DNA from: Lachnospiraceae bacterium
GTDB lineage: Bacteria; Bacillota; Clostridia; Lachnospirales; Lachnospiraceae
Assembly: GCA_016284175.1 (NCBI GenBank)
Contig: JAEEOJ010000031.1
Location: 17,713-81,712 of the forward strand
DNA length: 64,000 nucleotides
Reading direction: 5' to 3'
The position numbers were made by a program, and so were the translations under genes. Of the stretch, positions 8,237-15,562 are shown one piece after another; the stretch's first letter is position 1; every line of letters begins with the position of its first letter. The notes beneath the pieces were generated by a model that was given only the letters and a program-made list of their open reading frames with translations, had not been told where the DNA came from and ran no database searches.

Positions 8237-9634
8237 TTAAAAAGTAAATTTATCTGCAAAATATGCATCAAGATCCGCTATAGCAACTCTCTCCTGCTCC
8301 ATGGAATCACGGAAACGTACGGTTACGCAATTGTCATTTTCTGAATCAAAATCATATGTAATGCAGAAAGGAGTACCGATTTCATCCTGTCTTCTGTATC
8401 TCTTACCGATATTTCCTCTGTCATCGAATTCACAGTTATACTTCTTTGAAAGCTCTGCAAAAATCTTCTCTGCACCTTCGTTAAGCTTCTTTGATAAAGG
8501 AAGAACACCGATTTTAACTGGTGCAAGTGCAGGATGGAAACGCATTACTGTACGCATATCCGGAGCTTCCTCGGTGCCGAGGTTTTCTTCATCGTAAGCT
8601 GCGCAAAGAAATGCAAGAACAACTCTGTCACAACCGAGTGAAGGCTCAACTACGTAAGGAATGTATTTTTCATTTGTTTCATCATCAAAGTAAGACATAT
8701 CCTGCTTGGATACTTCCTGATGCTGTGTAAGGTCATAATCTGTTCTGTCAGCGATACCCCAGAGTTCGCCCCATCCGAACGGAAATAAGAACTCAATATC
8801 TGTAGTACCCTTTGAATAGAAGCAGAGTTCTTCGGGATCATGGTCACGAAGTCTCATTTCGTCTTCCTTAATACCGAGGCTTAAGAGCCAGTCACGGCAG
8901 AAGCCTCTCCAGTACTGGAACCAGTCAAGGTCTGTACCGGGCTTGCAGAAAAATTCAAGTTCCATCTGTTCGAACTCTCTTGTTCTGAAAGTAAAGTTAC
9001 CGGGTGTGATTTCGTTTCTGAAAGACTTACCGATCTGTCCGATACCGAAAGGAACTTTCTTTCTGGAAGTTCTCTGAACGTTCTTAAAGTTAACGAAAAT
9101 ACCCTGAGCTGTTTCAGGTCTTAAGTATACTGTATTCTTAGCATCCTCGGTAACACCCTGAAATGTCTTGAACATAAGGTTAAACTGTCTGATATCTGTA
9201 AAGTCATGCTTACCGCAGGTAGGACAGGGAACAGCATTGTCTTTGATAAATGCCATCATTTCGTCCTGTGAAAAAGCATCAATGGGCTTGGGTAAAGTAA
9301 TGCCCTTCTCTTCTGCGAAATCTTCGATAAGTTTGTCTGCTCTGAATCTTTCGTGGCACTGCTTACAATCCATTAAAGGATCGGAAAAACCGCCGAGATG
9401 GCCTGACGCAACCCATGTCTGAGGGTTCATTAAAATGGCACAGTCAACACCTACGTTGTAAGGGTTTTCCTGTACGAATTTCTGCCACCATGCTTTTTTA
9501 ACATTATTCTTAAGCTCTACGCCGAGATTACCGTAATCCCATGTATTAGCAAGACCACCGTAAATTTCGGAGCCGGGATAAATAAATCCTCTGCCTTTCG
9601 CAAGAGCTACAATTTTGTCCATTGATTTTTCCAT
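8237..9634 (-). CDS. glyS: Glycyl-tRNA synthetase, dimeric (alpha2) class II type
   Basis: 465 residues, matching the single-chain alpha2 GlyRS found in many Firmicutes and archaea/eukaryotes, not the alpha2beta2 GlyQ/GlyS form. It charges tRNA-Gly with glycine. Visible signatures are [20 protein letters not shown] at the N-terminus, the motif 2 region [31 protein letters not shown], the motif 3-like region [15 protein letters not shown], and a C-terminal anticodon-binding domain (about 370-465). Zinc-binding-type cysteines occur as CKQC and CPTCGKH. GGAGG precedes the ATG. It is monocistronic, with a near-perfect promoter upstream and a terminator downstream. The short leader has no room for a T-box. 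Confidence 0.98.
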   Translation of the reverse strand: MEKSMDKIVALAKGRGFIYPGSEIYGGLANTWDYGNLGVELKNNVKKAWWQKFVQENPYNVGVDCAILMNPQTWVASGHLGGFSDPLMDCKQCHERFRADKLIEDFAEEKGITLPKPIDAFSQDEMMAFIKDNAVPCPTCGKHDFTDIRQFNLMFKTFQGVTEDAKNTVYLRPETAQGIFVNFKNVQRTSRKKVPFGIGQIGKSFRNEITPGNFTFRTREFEQMELEFFCKPGTDLDWFQYWRGFCRDWLLSLGIKEDEMRLRDHDPEELCFYSKGTTDIEFLFPFGWGELWGIADRTDYDLTQHQEVSKQDMSYFDDETNEKYIPYVVEPSLGCDRVVLAFLCAAYDEENLGTEEAPDMRTVMRFHPALAPVKIGVLPLSKKLNEGAEKIFAELSKKYNCEFDDRGNIGKRYRRQDEIGTPFCITYDFDSENDNCVTVRFRDSMEQERVAIADLDAYFADKFTF

Positions 9635-9691
9635 TTGTATCCTCCGGTATTAAAACACTTGTATTTCTAATTATCTTTAAAACTTTTTACA

Positions 9692-9720
9692 ATTATACAT
9701 ATATGATAAATTAATGTCAA
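9692..9720 (-). promoter_or_regulatory. Consensus promoter of glyS
   Basis: TTGACA (9720-9715), 17-bp spacer, TATAAT (9697-9692): a perfect SigA-type match. Predicted start near 9685, leaving a leader of only ~50 bases. The -35 box abuts the recO stop codon. Confidence 0.88.
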
Positions 9721-9728
9721 AGCATTTA

Positions 9729-10379
9729 TCAGTCAATCAGTAAAAGAGACGTAAACTTTCTGTCAAAAGTAAATTCCGACACTTCCTTTGCAAACGAAAT
9801 AAGTTCATTCTCGCTCTCTTCTGACAGTTTAAATGAAAAGACTTTGTTAACGGGCGATTCGATTATAAAATTTACCGCCTTAATCACTCCGGGTGCGAAT
9901 CTGTTTTCATCCGGAGGCGGAAGTTCACCGTTTAACTGAATGGCTTTTATCTCAAACACCGCTCTTGTGAATTTGAGTGAATGTATCGGATTTTCAAGCA
10001 CTCTCACGCCCTGATATAACAATCGTAAAAGATCCGCATCATCATTGTTTTCTCTCGAATAATAATCCGCTATCTCAAGGAAATACATTCCGTAATAAGC
10101 CATTGTGATATCGGACCTCATGCCTTCAAAATAATCGTCTATAAAAGCTTCTCTTAATGAATAAGCACTTCTTCCGGCAAACAAAGTAAATCTTCCGAAA
10201 GCAAACGGATTGGTTGCTGCCGAAAGAATTGAGTTCTGTCTCCTTGCGCCTTTTGCAAAAACAGAGATTTTTCCTTTTTCTTTTGTGAGAATTACAACTC
10301 TTCTGTCAAATTCCCCGCTCGGTTCCTGTTTTATAACCATTCCGGTCACAGACAAAAGATTATCAGAAAGATTATTCAT
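9729..10379 (-). CDS. recO: DNA repair protein RecO, short form without zinc finger
   Basis: 216 residues, against about 240-255 for typical RecO. The N-terminal OB fold is clear (SVTGMVIKQEPSGEFDRRVVILTKEKGKISVFAKGARRQNS), followed by the helical domain. The segment that normally holds four zinc-binding cysteines is replaced by NGELPPPDENRFAPGVIKAVNFI, and the protein contains no cysteine pair. RecO loads RecA onto SSB-coated single-stranded DNA with RecR. Its start overlaps the era stop by 8 bases, so the two genes are translationally coupled in the operon DUF4349-era-recO, a classic era-recO pairing. Confidence 0.93.
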   Translation of the reverse strand: MNNLSDNLLSVTGMVIKQEPSGEFDRRVVILTKEKGKISVFAKGARRQNSILSAATNPFAFGRFTLFAGRSAYSLREAFIDDYFEGMRSDITMAYYGMYFLEIADYYSRENNDDADLLRLLYQGVRVLENPIHSLKFTRAVFEIKAIQLNGELPPPDENRFAPGVIKAVNFIIESPVNKVFSFKLSEESENELISFAKEVSEFTFDRKFTSLLLID

Positions 10380-11277
10380 CCTTATCCTCAGATATAAATC
10401 CGAAATTCTTTAAAAGAAACTCCGAGTCTCTCCAGTTTTCTTTAGTTTTGACAAAAAGTTTTAAATTAACTTTTTTATCAACCATCTTTTCAATATCGAT
10501 TCTGGCCATAGAGCCTATTTCTTTTATCTTCGATGCGCCCTTGCCTATTATCATACCCTTGTGTGTGTCTCTTTCACAGATAATGCTGGCTTCAATATCG
10601 CAGACATTTTTCGAAAAGCTCATTGTTTCAATAACAACTGCAATTCCGTGAGGGATTTCATCACCCAGGCATCTTAAACACTTTTCTCTGATAATCTCTG
10701 ATACAATCTGTCTCTCCGGCTGATCTGTCAGAGTCTCGGGATCATAAAAGAAAGGTCCTTCGGGAATGAATTTTTCCAGCACTTCAAGAAGTGTATCCAT
10801 ATTCTTGCCGTTCTTGGCCGAAAGGGGAATTACATCCGCAAAATCCATCTGTTTGGAAAAGAGTTCGATTGCTTTGAAAACCTTTTCTTTTTCGTACTTG
10901 TCAGTCTTTGTTAAAACAAGTATTACCGGAATACTTACAGTACGCAAAAGAGAGAGGATGTTTTCATCCTGCTCTCCCAAATGAGGGTCTGCCTCTGTTA
11001 AATAGAGGCAGACATCCGATTCATTAAATGTTCTTTTTGCTGCAGATACCATGCTTTCGCCGAGTTTGTTCTTCGCTTTGTGAAGTCCCGGTGTATCTAC
11101 AAAGACCATCTGTACATTGCCCTTTGTATACACAGTCGAAATTCTGGTTCTGGTTGTCTGGGGTTTGCTCGATGTAATGGCAATTTTCTGACCGATGATT
11201 TTATTCATCAGTGTACTCTTACCTACATTGGGTCTGCCGATAATCGATACAAATCCGGATTTAGTTTTATTTTCCAT
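10372..11277 (-). CDS. era: GTPase Era
   Basis: 301 residues, usual length. Era is a GTP-switch protein that binds the 3' end of 16S rRNA during 30S maturation at the membrane-ribosome interface. The G domain shows GRPNVGKSTLMN (P-loop), DTPGLHKAKNKLG (switch II) and LTKTDKYEKE (NKxD-type specificity). The C-terminal KH domain carries the RNA-binding GMIIGKGASKIKEIG. GGAG precedes the ATG. It lies 12 bases after the DUF4349 lipoprotein gene and overlaps recO. Confidence 0.97.
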   Translation of the reverse strand: MENKTKSGFVSIIGRPNVGKSTLMNKIIGQKIAITSSKPQTTRTRISTVYTKGNVQMVFVDTPGLHKAKNKLGESMVSAAKRTFNESDVCLYLTEADPHLGEQDENILSLLRTVSIPVILVLTKTDKYEKEKVFKAIELFSKQMDFADVIPLSAKNGKNMDTLLEVLEKFIPEGPFFYDPETLTDQPERQIVSEIIREKCLRCLGDEIPHGIAVVIETMSFSKNVCDIEASIICERDTHKGMIIGKGASKIKEIGSMARIDIEKMVDKKVNLKLFVKTKENWRDSEFLLKNFGFISEDKDE

Positions 11278-11289
11278 GTTACTCCGATT

Positions 11290-12468
11290 TTATTGCTTTT
11301 CTTCGGTTTTAACTTCTTCTTTCTTATCTTCTGCTTTGGCTTCTTCTTTCTTTTCTTCGGCTTCAACCTTTTCAGCTACCGTAGCAAGTTTTTCTTTATC
11401 TTTCTTAACCTTTTCAAGATAAGCCTGATCTTTTTTTGCTTTCTTTTTTGCTACTTTTACGATGATAAGTACAATGATAAAGATAATTACTACAGGTATA
11501 GCGAGGCAAAGGAGTCCGCGGATGATGTAAGGAAGGTTGACGATAAGTCTGATAAAGAAATCTCTTGTATCAACTAATACATCCTTAACACTTGTAGCAA
11601 AGCCTTCTTTAAGTTCCTGTCCGGGGGTCTTCTCTTCAATTACTGTAGGTGTAAGAACCTTAACTTCGTTAATGTTGAAATTAACTGTAGCGTAATCAAC
11701 AAGATCATCATAAACTCTTAAAGAAGATTCCATTGATTCGATATTGTATCTTACTTCTGTAAGTCTCTGTGTAAGGTATGTGATATCTTCGATTGTTTCA
11801 GCTTTTTCAAGAAGAGCAAGTAAGCTTTCCTGCTCAGCCTTGTACATTTCTTTTTTGCTTTCGGTATCAACATAACTTAAGGTTACGTCTCTGGTGGATG
11901 TAGTCTTCTGCGTTACATTTCCTATACCTGAAACATTATTTACAAAGCCTTCCAAAGCGGTATCCGGAACACGAACGGTAATTGTAGCGTATTTGCTCTG
12001 ATTGGAATTGTTGTAAAGACTTCCATTATAAGAATATTCACTTTCAATGTATCCGCCGACCGAATTGATCTGATTGCGAAGGTTTGCAATAGTTTCATCA
12101 AAGCTTACAGTTTCTATTGTCATATCAACAGTCTTAATAAGCTTTCTGTTCTGAGCTACCGAAGCATTAGCCTGAGTCTCGCTAATCGGTGTAGACATAT
12201 TACCAACGCTGTAACTGCCTTCTTCATCATATAATTCAGCTTCAGTCGCATACTCATAATCATCATAATAATCAGCTCCAGTCGCATACTCATAATCATC
12301 ATAATAATCATAGGATGCACCGGCTGTCGCAGGTGCAGCTTCGTTTAATGCATATTTTGCAAGTGAAGTTTCAGAAGTGTTATTACCTCCACATGCAACC
12401 ATCGTTGAAGCCATAGCAATCATTGCGCCTGTCACAGATAATTTTTTAATCAGTTCACTTTTCTTCAT
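11290..12468 (-). CDS. DUF4349 membrane-anchored lipoprotein
   Basis: 392 residues from the ATG at 12468, which is preceded by GGAGGAAAAG; an upstream in-frame ATG (12528) lacks a ribosome-binding site. The signal peptide ends in a lipobox, STMVAC. A Tyr/Asp-rich segment follows with a 12-residue repeat (DYYDDYEYATGA/DYYDDYEYATEA). Then comes the DUF4349 domain (about 105-320), with a coiled-coil stretch and YATITVRVPDTALEGFVNNV, then a transmembrane helix (about 325-350) and a Lys/Glu-rich cytoplasmic tail. The fold resembles a periplasmic adaptor-like coiled coil; function is unknown. It leads the era-recO operon. Confidence 0.88.
   Translation of the reverse strand: MKKSELIKKLSVTGAMIAMASTMVACGGNNTSETSLAKYALNEAAPATAGASYDYYDDYEYATGADYYDDYEYATEAELYDEEGSYSVGNMSTPISETQANASVAQNRKLIKTVDMTIETVSFDETIANLRNQINSVGGYIESEYSYNGSLYNNSNQSKYATITVRVPDTALEGFVNNVSGIGNVTQKTTSTRDVTLSYVDTESKKEMYKAEQESLLALLEKAETIEDITYLTQRLTEVRYNIESMESSLRVYDDLVDYATVNFNINEVKVLTPTVIEEKTPGQELKEGFATSVKDVLVDTRDFFIRLIVNLPYIIRGLLCLAIPVVIIFIIVLIIVKVAKKKAKKDQAYLEKVKKDKEKLATVAEKVEAEEKKEEAKAEDKKEEVKTEEKQ
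12243..12312 (-). repeat. Two-copy 36-bp in-frame tandem repeat in the DUF4349 gene
   Basis: The unit (TCGCATACTCATAATCATC on the plus strand and flanking bases) occurs at 12243 and again 36 bases later. It encodes a 12-residue Tyr/Asp-rich repeat, so slippage would change protein length in steps of 12. Confidence 0.75.
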
Positions 12469-12572
12469 AATCTTTTCCTCCGTTAAATTTCCGATAATCT
12501 CCGAAATTTTATTAATCGTTTGATACATACACGAAATTAAAGCTATTATTTATGGGAAAATCTTAAAATTTT

Positions 12573-15488
12573 TTATACGAGATTTAAAACCTTGTCAAAT
12601 AAGCCTTCGTTTTCCTTGATTTTACCTTCTGCTCCGACTACACAGATGTACTCTTTTTCAAATGCTGCTTTTATTCTTTCAGCAAGTTCTCTGATATCTT
12701 CCATGCTGCAGGATAAAATCTCGTCTCTGGCCTTCTGTCTGTCTTTCTCTTCAACACCGATCAAGAAGTAAACACAGTTTGCTTTACCTTCCGTAGATGC
12801 CGTCTGAGGCACATCTATATCGGAAATAGCACCTATTATAAACTGATTCATCTGTCTTTCGCTGCATTCGAAGTTTTCAACATAGTCAGCAAGTTCTCTG
12901 TAAATACGAAGCGTATTGTTTATATGAGGGTCTCTGTATGATACCAGTGAGCAAAGTCCCGAAATCGTAAAATTAGCAAAACATCCGTATGCACCGCCCT
13001 CAACTCTGACATTGTTCCAGAGATAATCATAAGCCATTATCGTTCTTAAAACATTGAAAGCGCCTGTATATTTATATCCCTTGGAAATATATTCACCGGA
13101 CATTGCAACGAACTGAACCTGTCCGGGGAATATAAATGCTTCGTTTCCTTCATTGCAGTCAACTTCGATTGAACTCTTTTCAATCTCGCCTGTGTAAAGA
13201 CGGTCGATAAAGGCTTTGAGTTCTTCATCAAGTTCATTCTGTTTATCCAAAGGTGATGTCAGATTAATAAAAAGATTTTCTTTTCTTAAAATCACCGGTA
13301 AAAGATACTTAAATTCTTCAATTATCTTTATTAATGAATTATCTTTATCTTTTTCAAGCTCAGAGATAAATTTAACGGCATCCATACCAATGGATATGTC
13401 ATTTATCTTAAACATCTTGTCAAAGTACGAAGTTGCTCTTGTAAGTGCAACTGTATGCGGTGAGGATATTAACATACTCTCGCCCTGTGACTTAAGTTCA
13501 GACAAATACTCTCCGATTTTTTCTTTATCATCGAGAACACTGTTAAAAAGAACATCCGAAAGCAGTTCAAATACTTTCTTTTTGTTTTCATACAGGAACT
13601 TGATATTTATTTCAAAGAATGATTTCATTTCACCTGTTTTTATATTTCTGCAGGTGTTAAATGACATATTCATTCCGCCTGTATTAAGCTTTATTTCATT
13701 CGACAGCTCGCCGTAACTTAAATTCTTTGTATCGAGTCTGGCAAGCATATTCGCAAGCAGAGGCATGTATCTTATATGTTCAAGCGAAATCGAATTGACA
13801 TCAAAAAGTAATGTAAGATAAGCGATACCTGATGTGAAGATATCCTGCTTTAAAAAATTAACGCCTTCCAGATCATACAGTTTGTTCTTGTCAGGTCTGG
13901 TTTCTTTTTTAATATCCGAAACCTTTAAGAGTTTAATCTTTTCAAGATCTTCCTGCTTATCCGGAGTTTTCTGATACTCCTTTAAAGCCTTTGTATCTTC
14001 AACTATTTTTTCTATTTCTTCTTTTGAAAGACTTTCCTTCTTTGCTTTTAATGCATCCGCAAGTTCACTCTCTTTCTTAAGAGTAAGACCTTTTACGGGA
14101 ACGCCCATACAGAAGATACAGTGGTTGTTTTCAAGGAAATATTTTTTAAGCAGCTTTTCAAAATAGTCTGTTTCAACCGCTTCTTTTAATTTCTTATAGG
14201 TCTCAAGGCTTTCCATATGGTAAAGTGCAAGATAATCATCGTATAGCCATGACTCTAAAAGATCTAATCCGTAAGCAAGTCCCTTGGGAATACGTCCGAA
14301 ATCTGCTTCCCTGTATTTAAACTCTTCTCTCACAAGAAATGCTAAAAGAGTCTTCTTATCAAAGCCTTCGCGAACTGTTCTTTCAAGCTCATCGTTAATA
14401 ATTCTTAAAAACTCATCCTTATCTTCTTTATTGGCACCTTTAGCATAAAAGCCGAAAAGATTCTGCTTAATAGAACAGTCACTGGAAGCATATACTTCAT
14501 CACCTATTCCTGCATCAAGCAAAGCTTTTCTTAAAGGCGCTGCGGGATTGCCGCTGAATGCGTATTCGAACGCTCTTAAAACAATCGGCAGTTCCTTATC
14601 CGAATAATCCGAAAAGCAGTAAGTAAGATTAAGATATGTCTTATCTTCATCGTCTTCGTTTTCCGTCAAAGGATACTCGATAACGGCCTCTCTTCTTTCA
14701 TTAAAAGGCTCCTGAGTGGAAATATTCGAAGAAACTTCTATCTGCTCGTATTTGGATAAATACTCTTTGTCGATATATTCAAGTCTTTCAGCCATATCAC
14801 AGTTTCCGTAGAGGAAAATGTAGCTGTTTGAAGGATGATAATATTTAGAATGAAAATCAAGGAAATCTTCGTATGTTAAATCGGGAATAACATCCGGATC
14901 TCCGCCGGATTCAACACCGTAAGGTGTATCTGGGAAAATCGAATTCATTATCTGACGTTCAACTATATCGTCAGGATCAGAGAAAGCACCCTTCATTTCC
15001 GAATAAACAACACCATTTATGGTCAGTTCATCATCAGCATTTTCAAGTTCGTAATGCCAGCCTTCCTGTCTGAAGATCTTTTCTTCCTTGTAGATGTTAG
15101 GATGAAAAACAGCATCAAGATAAACATCCATTAAGTTCTTAAAATCAAAATCATTGCAGCTTGCAACGGGATAAACAGTCTTATCCGGATATGTCATTGC
15201 ATTTAAAAATGTATTGAGACTTCCTTTGCAAAGCTCAACAAACGGATCTTTTATGGGATATTTATCGCTTCCGCAAAGCACGGTATGCTCTACAATGTGA
15301 GCAACACCTGTCGAATCCTTCGGAGGTGTTCTGAAACCAATGTAAAAGACTTTGTTTTCTTCTTCATTGGGCATCACAACAACTCTCGCACCGGTTCTTT
15401 TATGAGTTAAAACATATGCGTCGCTGTTAATATCACTTAAAAATTTATGCTCTTTTATTTCATAAGTCTGAAGTTCTTCAAGCTTCAT
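12573..15488 (-). CDS. Zinc metalloprotease of the M16C (PreP-like) family
   Basis: 971 residues, the length of presequence-protease/insulinase-type M16C enzymes. The inverted zinc motif is HIVEH (near residue 63), and the distal glutamate lies in NGVVYSEMKGA. The protein consists of four M16 half-domains joined by a charged helical hinge (about 465-535, rich in Lys/Glu), and cleaves short unfolded peptides inside a closed chamber. No signal peptide is present, so it should act in the cytoplasm on oligopeptides. A hairpin terminator sits only 17 bases upstream of the start with no clear promoter after it, so expression may rely on read-through from the EAL-domain gene. Confidence 0.93.
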   Translation of the reverse strand: MKLEELQTYEIKEHKFLSDINSDAYVLTHKRTGARVVVMPNEEENKVFYIGFRTPPKDSTGVAHIVEHTVLCGSDKYPIKDPFVELCKGSLNTFLNAMTYPDKTVYPVASCNDFDFKNLMDVYLDAVFHPNIYKEEKIFRQEGWHYELENADDELTINGVVYSEMKGAFSDPDDIVERQIMNSIFPDTPYGVESGGDPDVIPDLTYEDFLDFHSKYYHPSNSYIFLYGNCDMAERLEYIDKEYLSKYEQIEVSSNISTQEPFNERREAVIEYPLTENEDDEDKTYLNLTYCFSDYSDKELPIVLRAFEYAFSGNPAAPLRKALLDAGIGDEVYASSDCSIKQNLFGFYAKGANKEDKDEFLRIINDELERTVREGFDKKTLLAFLVREEFKYREADFGRIPKGLAYGLDLLESWLYDDYLALYHMESLETYKKLKEAVETDYFEKLLKKYFLENNHCIFCMGVPVKGLTLKKESELADALKAKKESLSKEEIEKIVEDTKALKEYQKTPDKQEDLEKIKLLKVSDIKKETRPDKNKLYDLEGVNFLKQDIFTSGIAYLTLLFDVNSISLEHIRYMPLLANMLARLDTKNLSYGELSNEIKLNTGGMNMSFNTCRNIKTGEMKSFFEINIKFLYENKKKVFELLSDVLFNSVLDDKEKIGEYLSELKSQGESMLISSPHTVALTRATSYFDKMFKINDISIGMDAVKFISELEKDKDNSLIKIIEEFKYLLPVILRKENLFINLTSPLDKQNELDEELKAFIDRLYTGEIEKSSIEVDCNEGNEAFIFPGQVQFVAMSGEYISKGYKYTGAFNVLRTIMAYDYLWNNVRVEGGAYGCFANFTISGLCSLVSYRDPHINNTLRIYRELADYVENFECSERQMNQFIIGAISDIDVPQTASTEGKANCVYFLIGVEEKDRQKARDEILSCSMEDIRELAERIKAAFEKEYICVVGAEGKIKENEGLFDKVLNLV

Positions 15489-15504
15489 AAAATCCTTCTC
15501 CTTT

Positions 15505-15530
15505 AAAAAGCGGAGAGATTGCTCTCTCCG
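15505..15530 (-). terminator. Terminator between the EAL gene and the M16C gene
   Basis: CGGAGAGA-GCAA-TCTCTCCG, an 8-bp stem with a tetraloop, followed by CTTTTT on the minus strand. Its U-tract lies just before the AAAGGAG ribosome-binding site of the protease gene, so it could act as an attenuator. Confidence 0.75.
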
Positions 15531-15562
15531 TATTTTATTAGGTATTTAAATCCGAGTTTAAT

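Noticed and set aside
9635-9691. Possible T-box or glycine riboswitch before glyS
   Set aside because: The leader from the consensus promoter is only about 50 bases and has no antiterminator or AGGGTGG-like element.
11080-11577. A 165-codon plus-strand frame across the era/DUF4349 junction
   Set aside because: Phe-rich antisense of a Lys/Glu-rich tail; no ribosome-binding site.
13216-13716. A Ser-rich plus-strand frame inside the M16C protease gene
   Set aside because: Antisense shadow of a well-supported gene.
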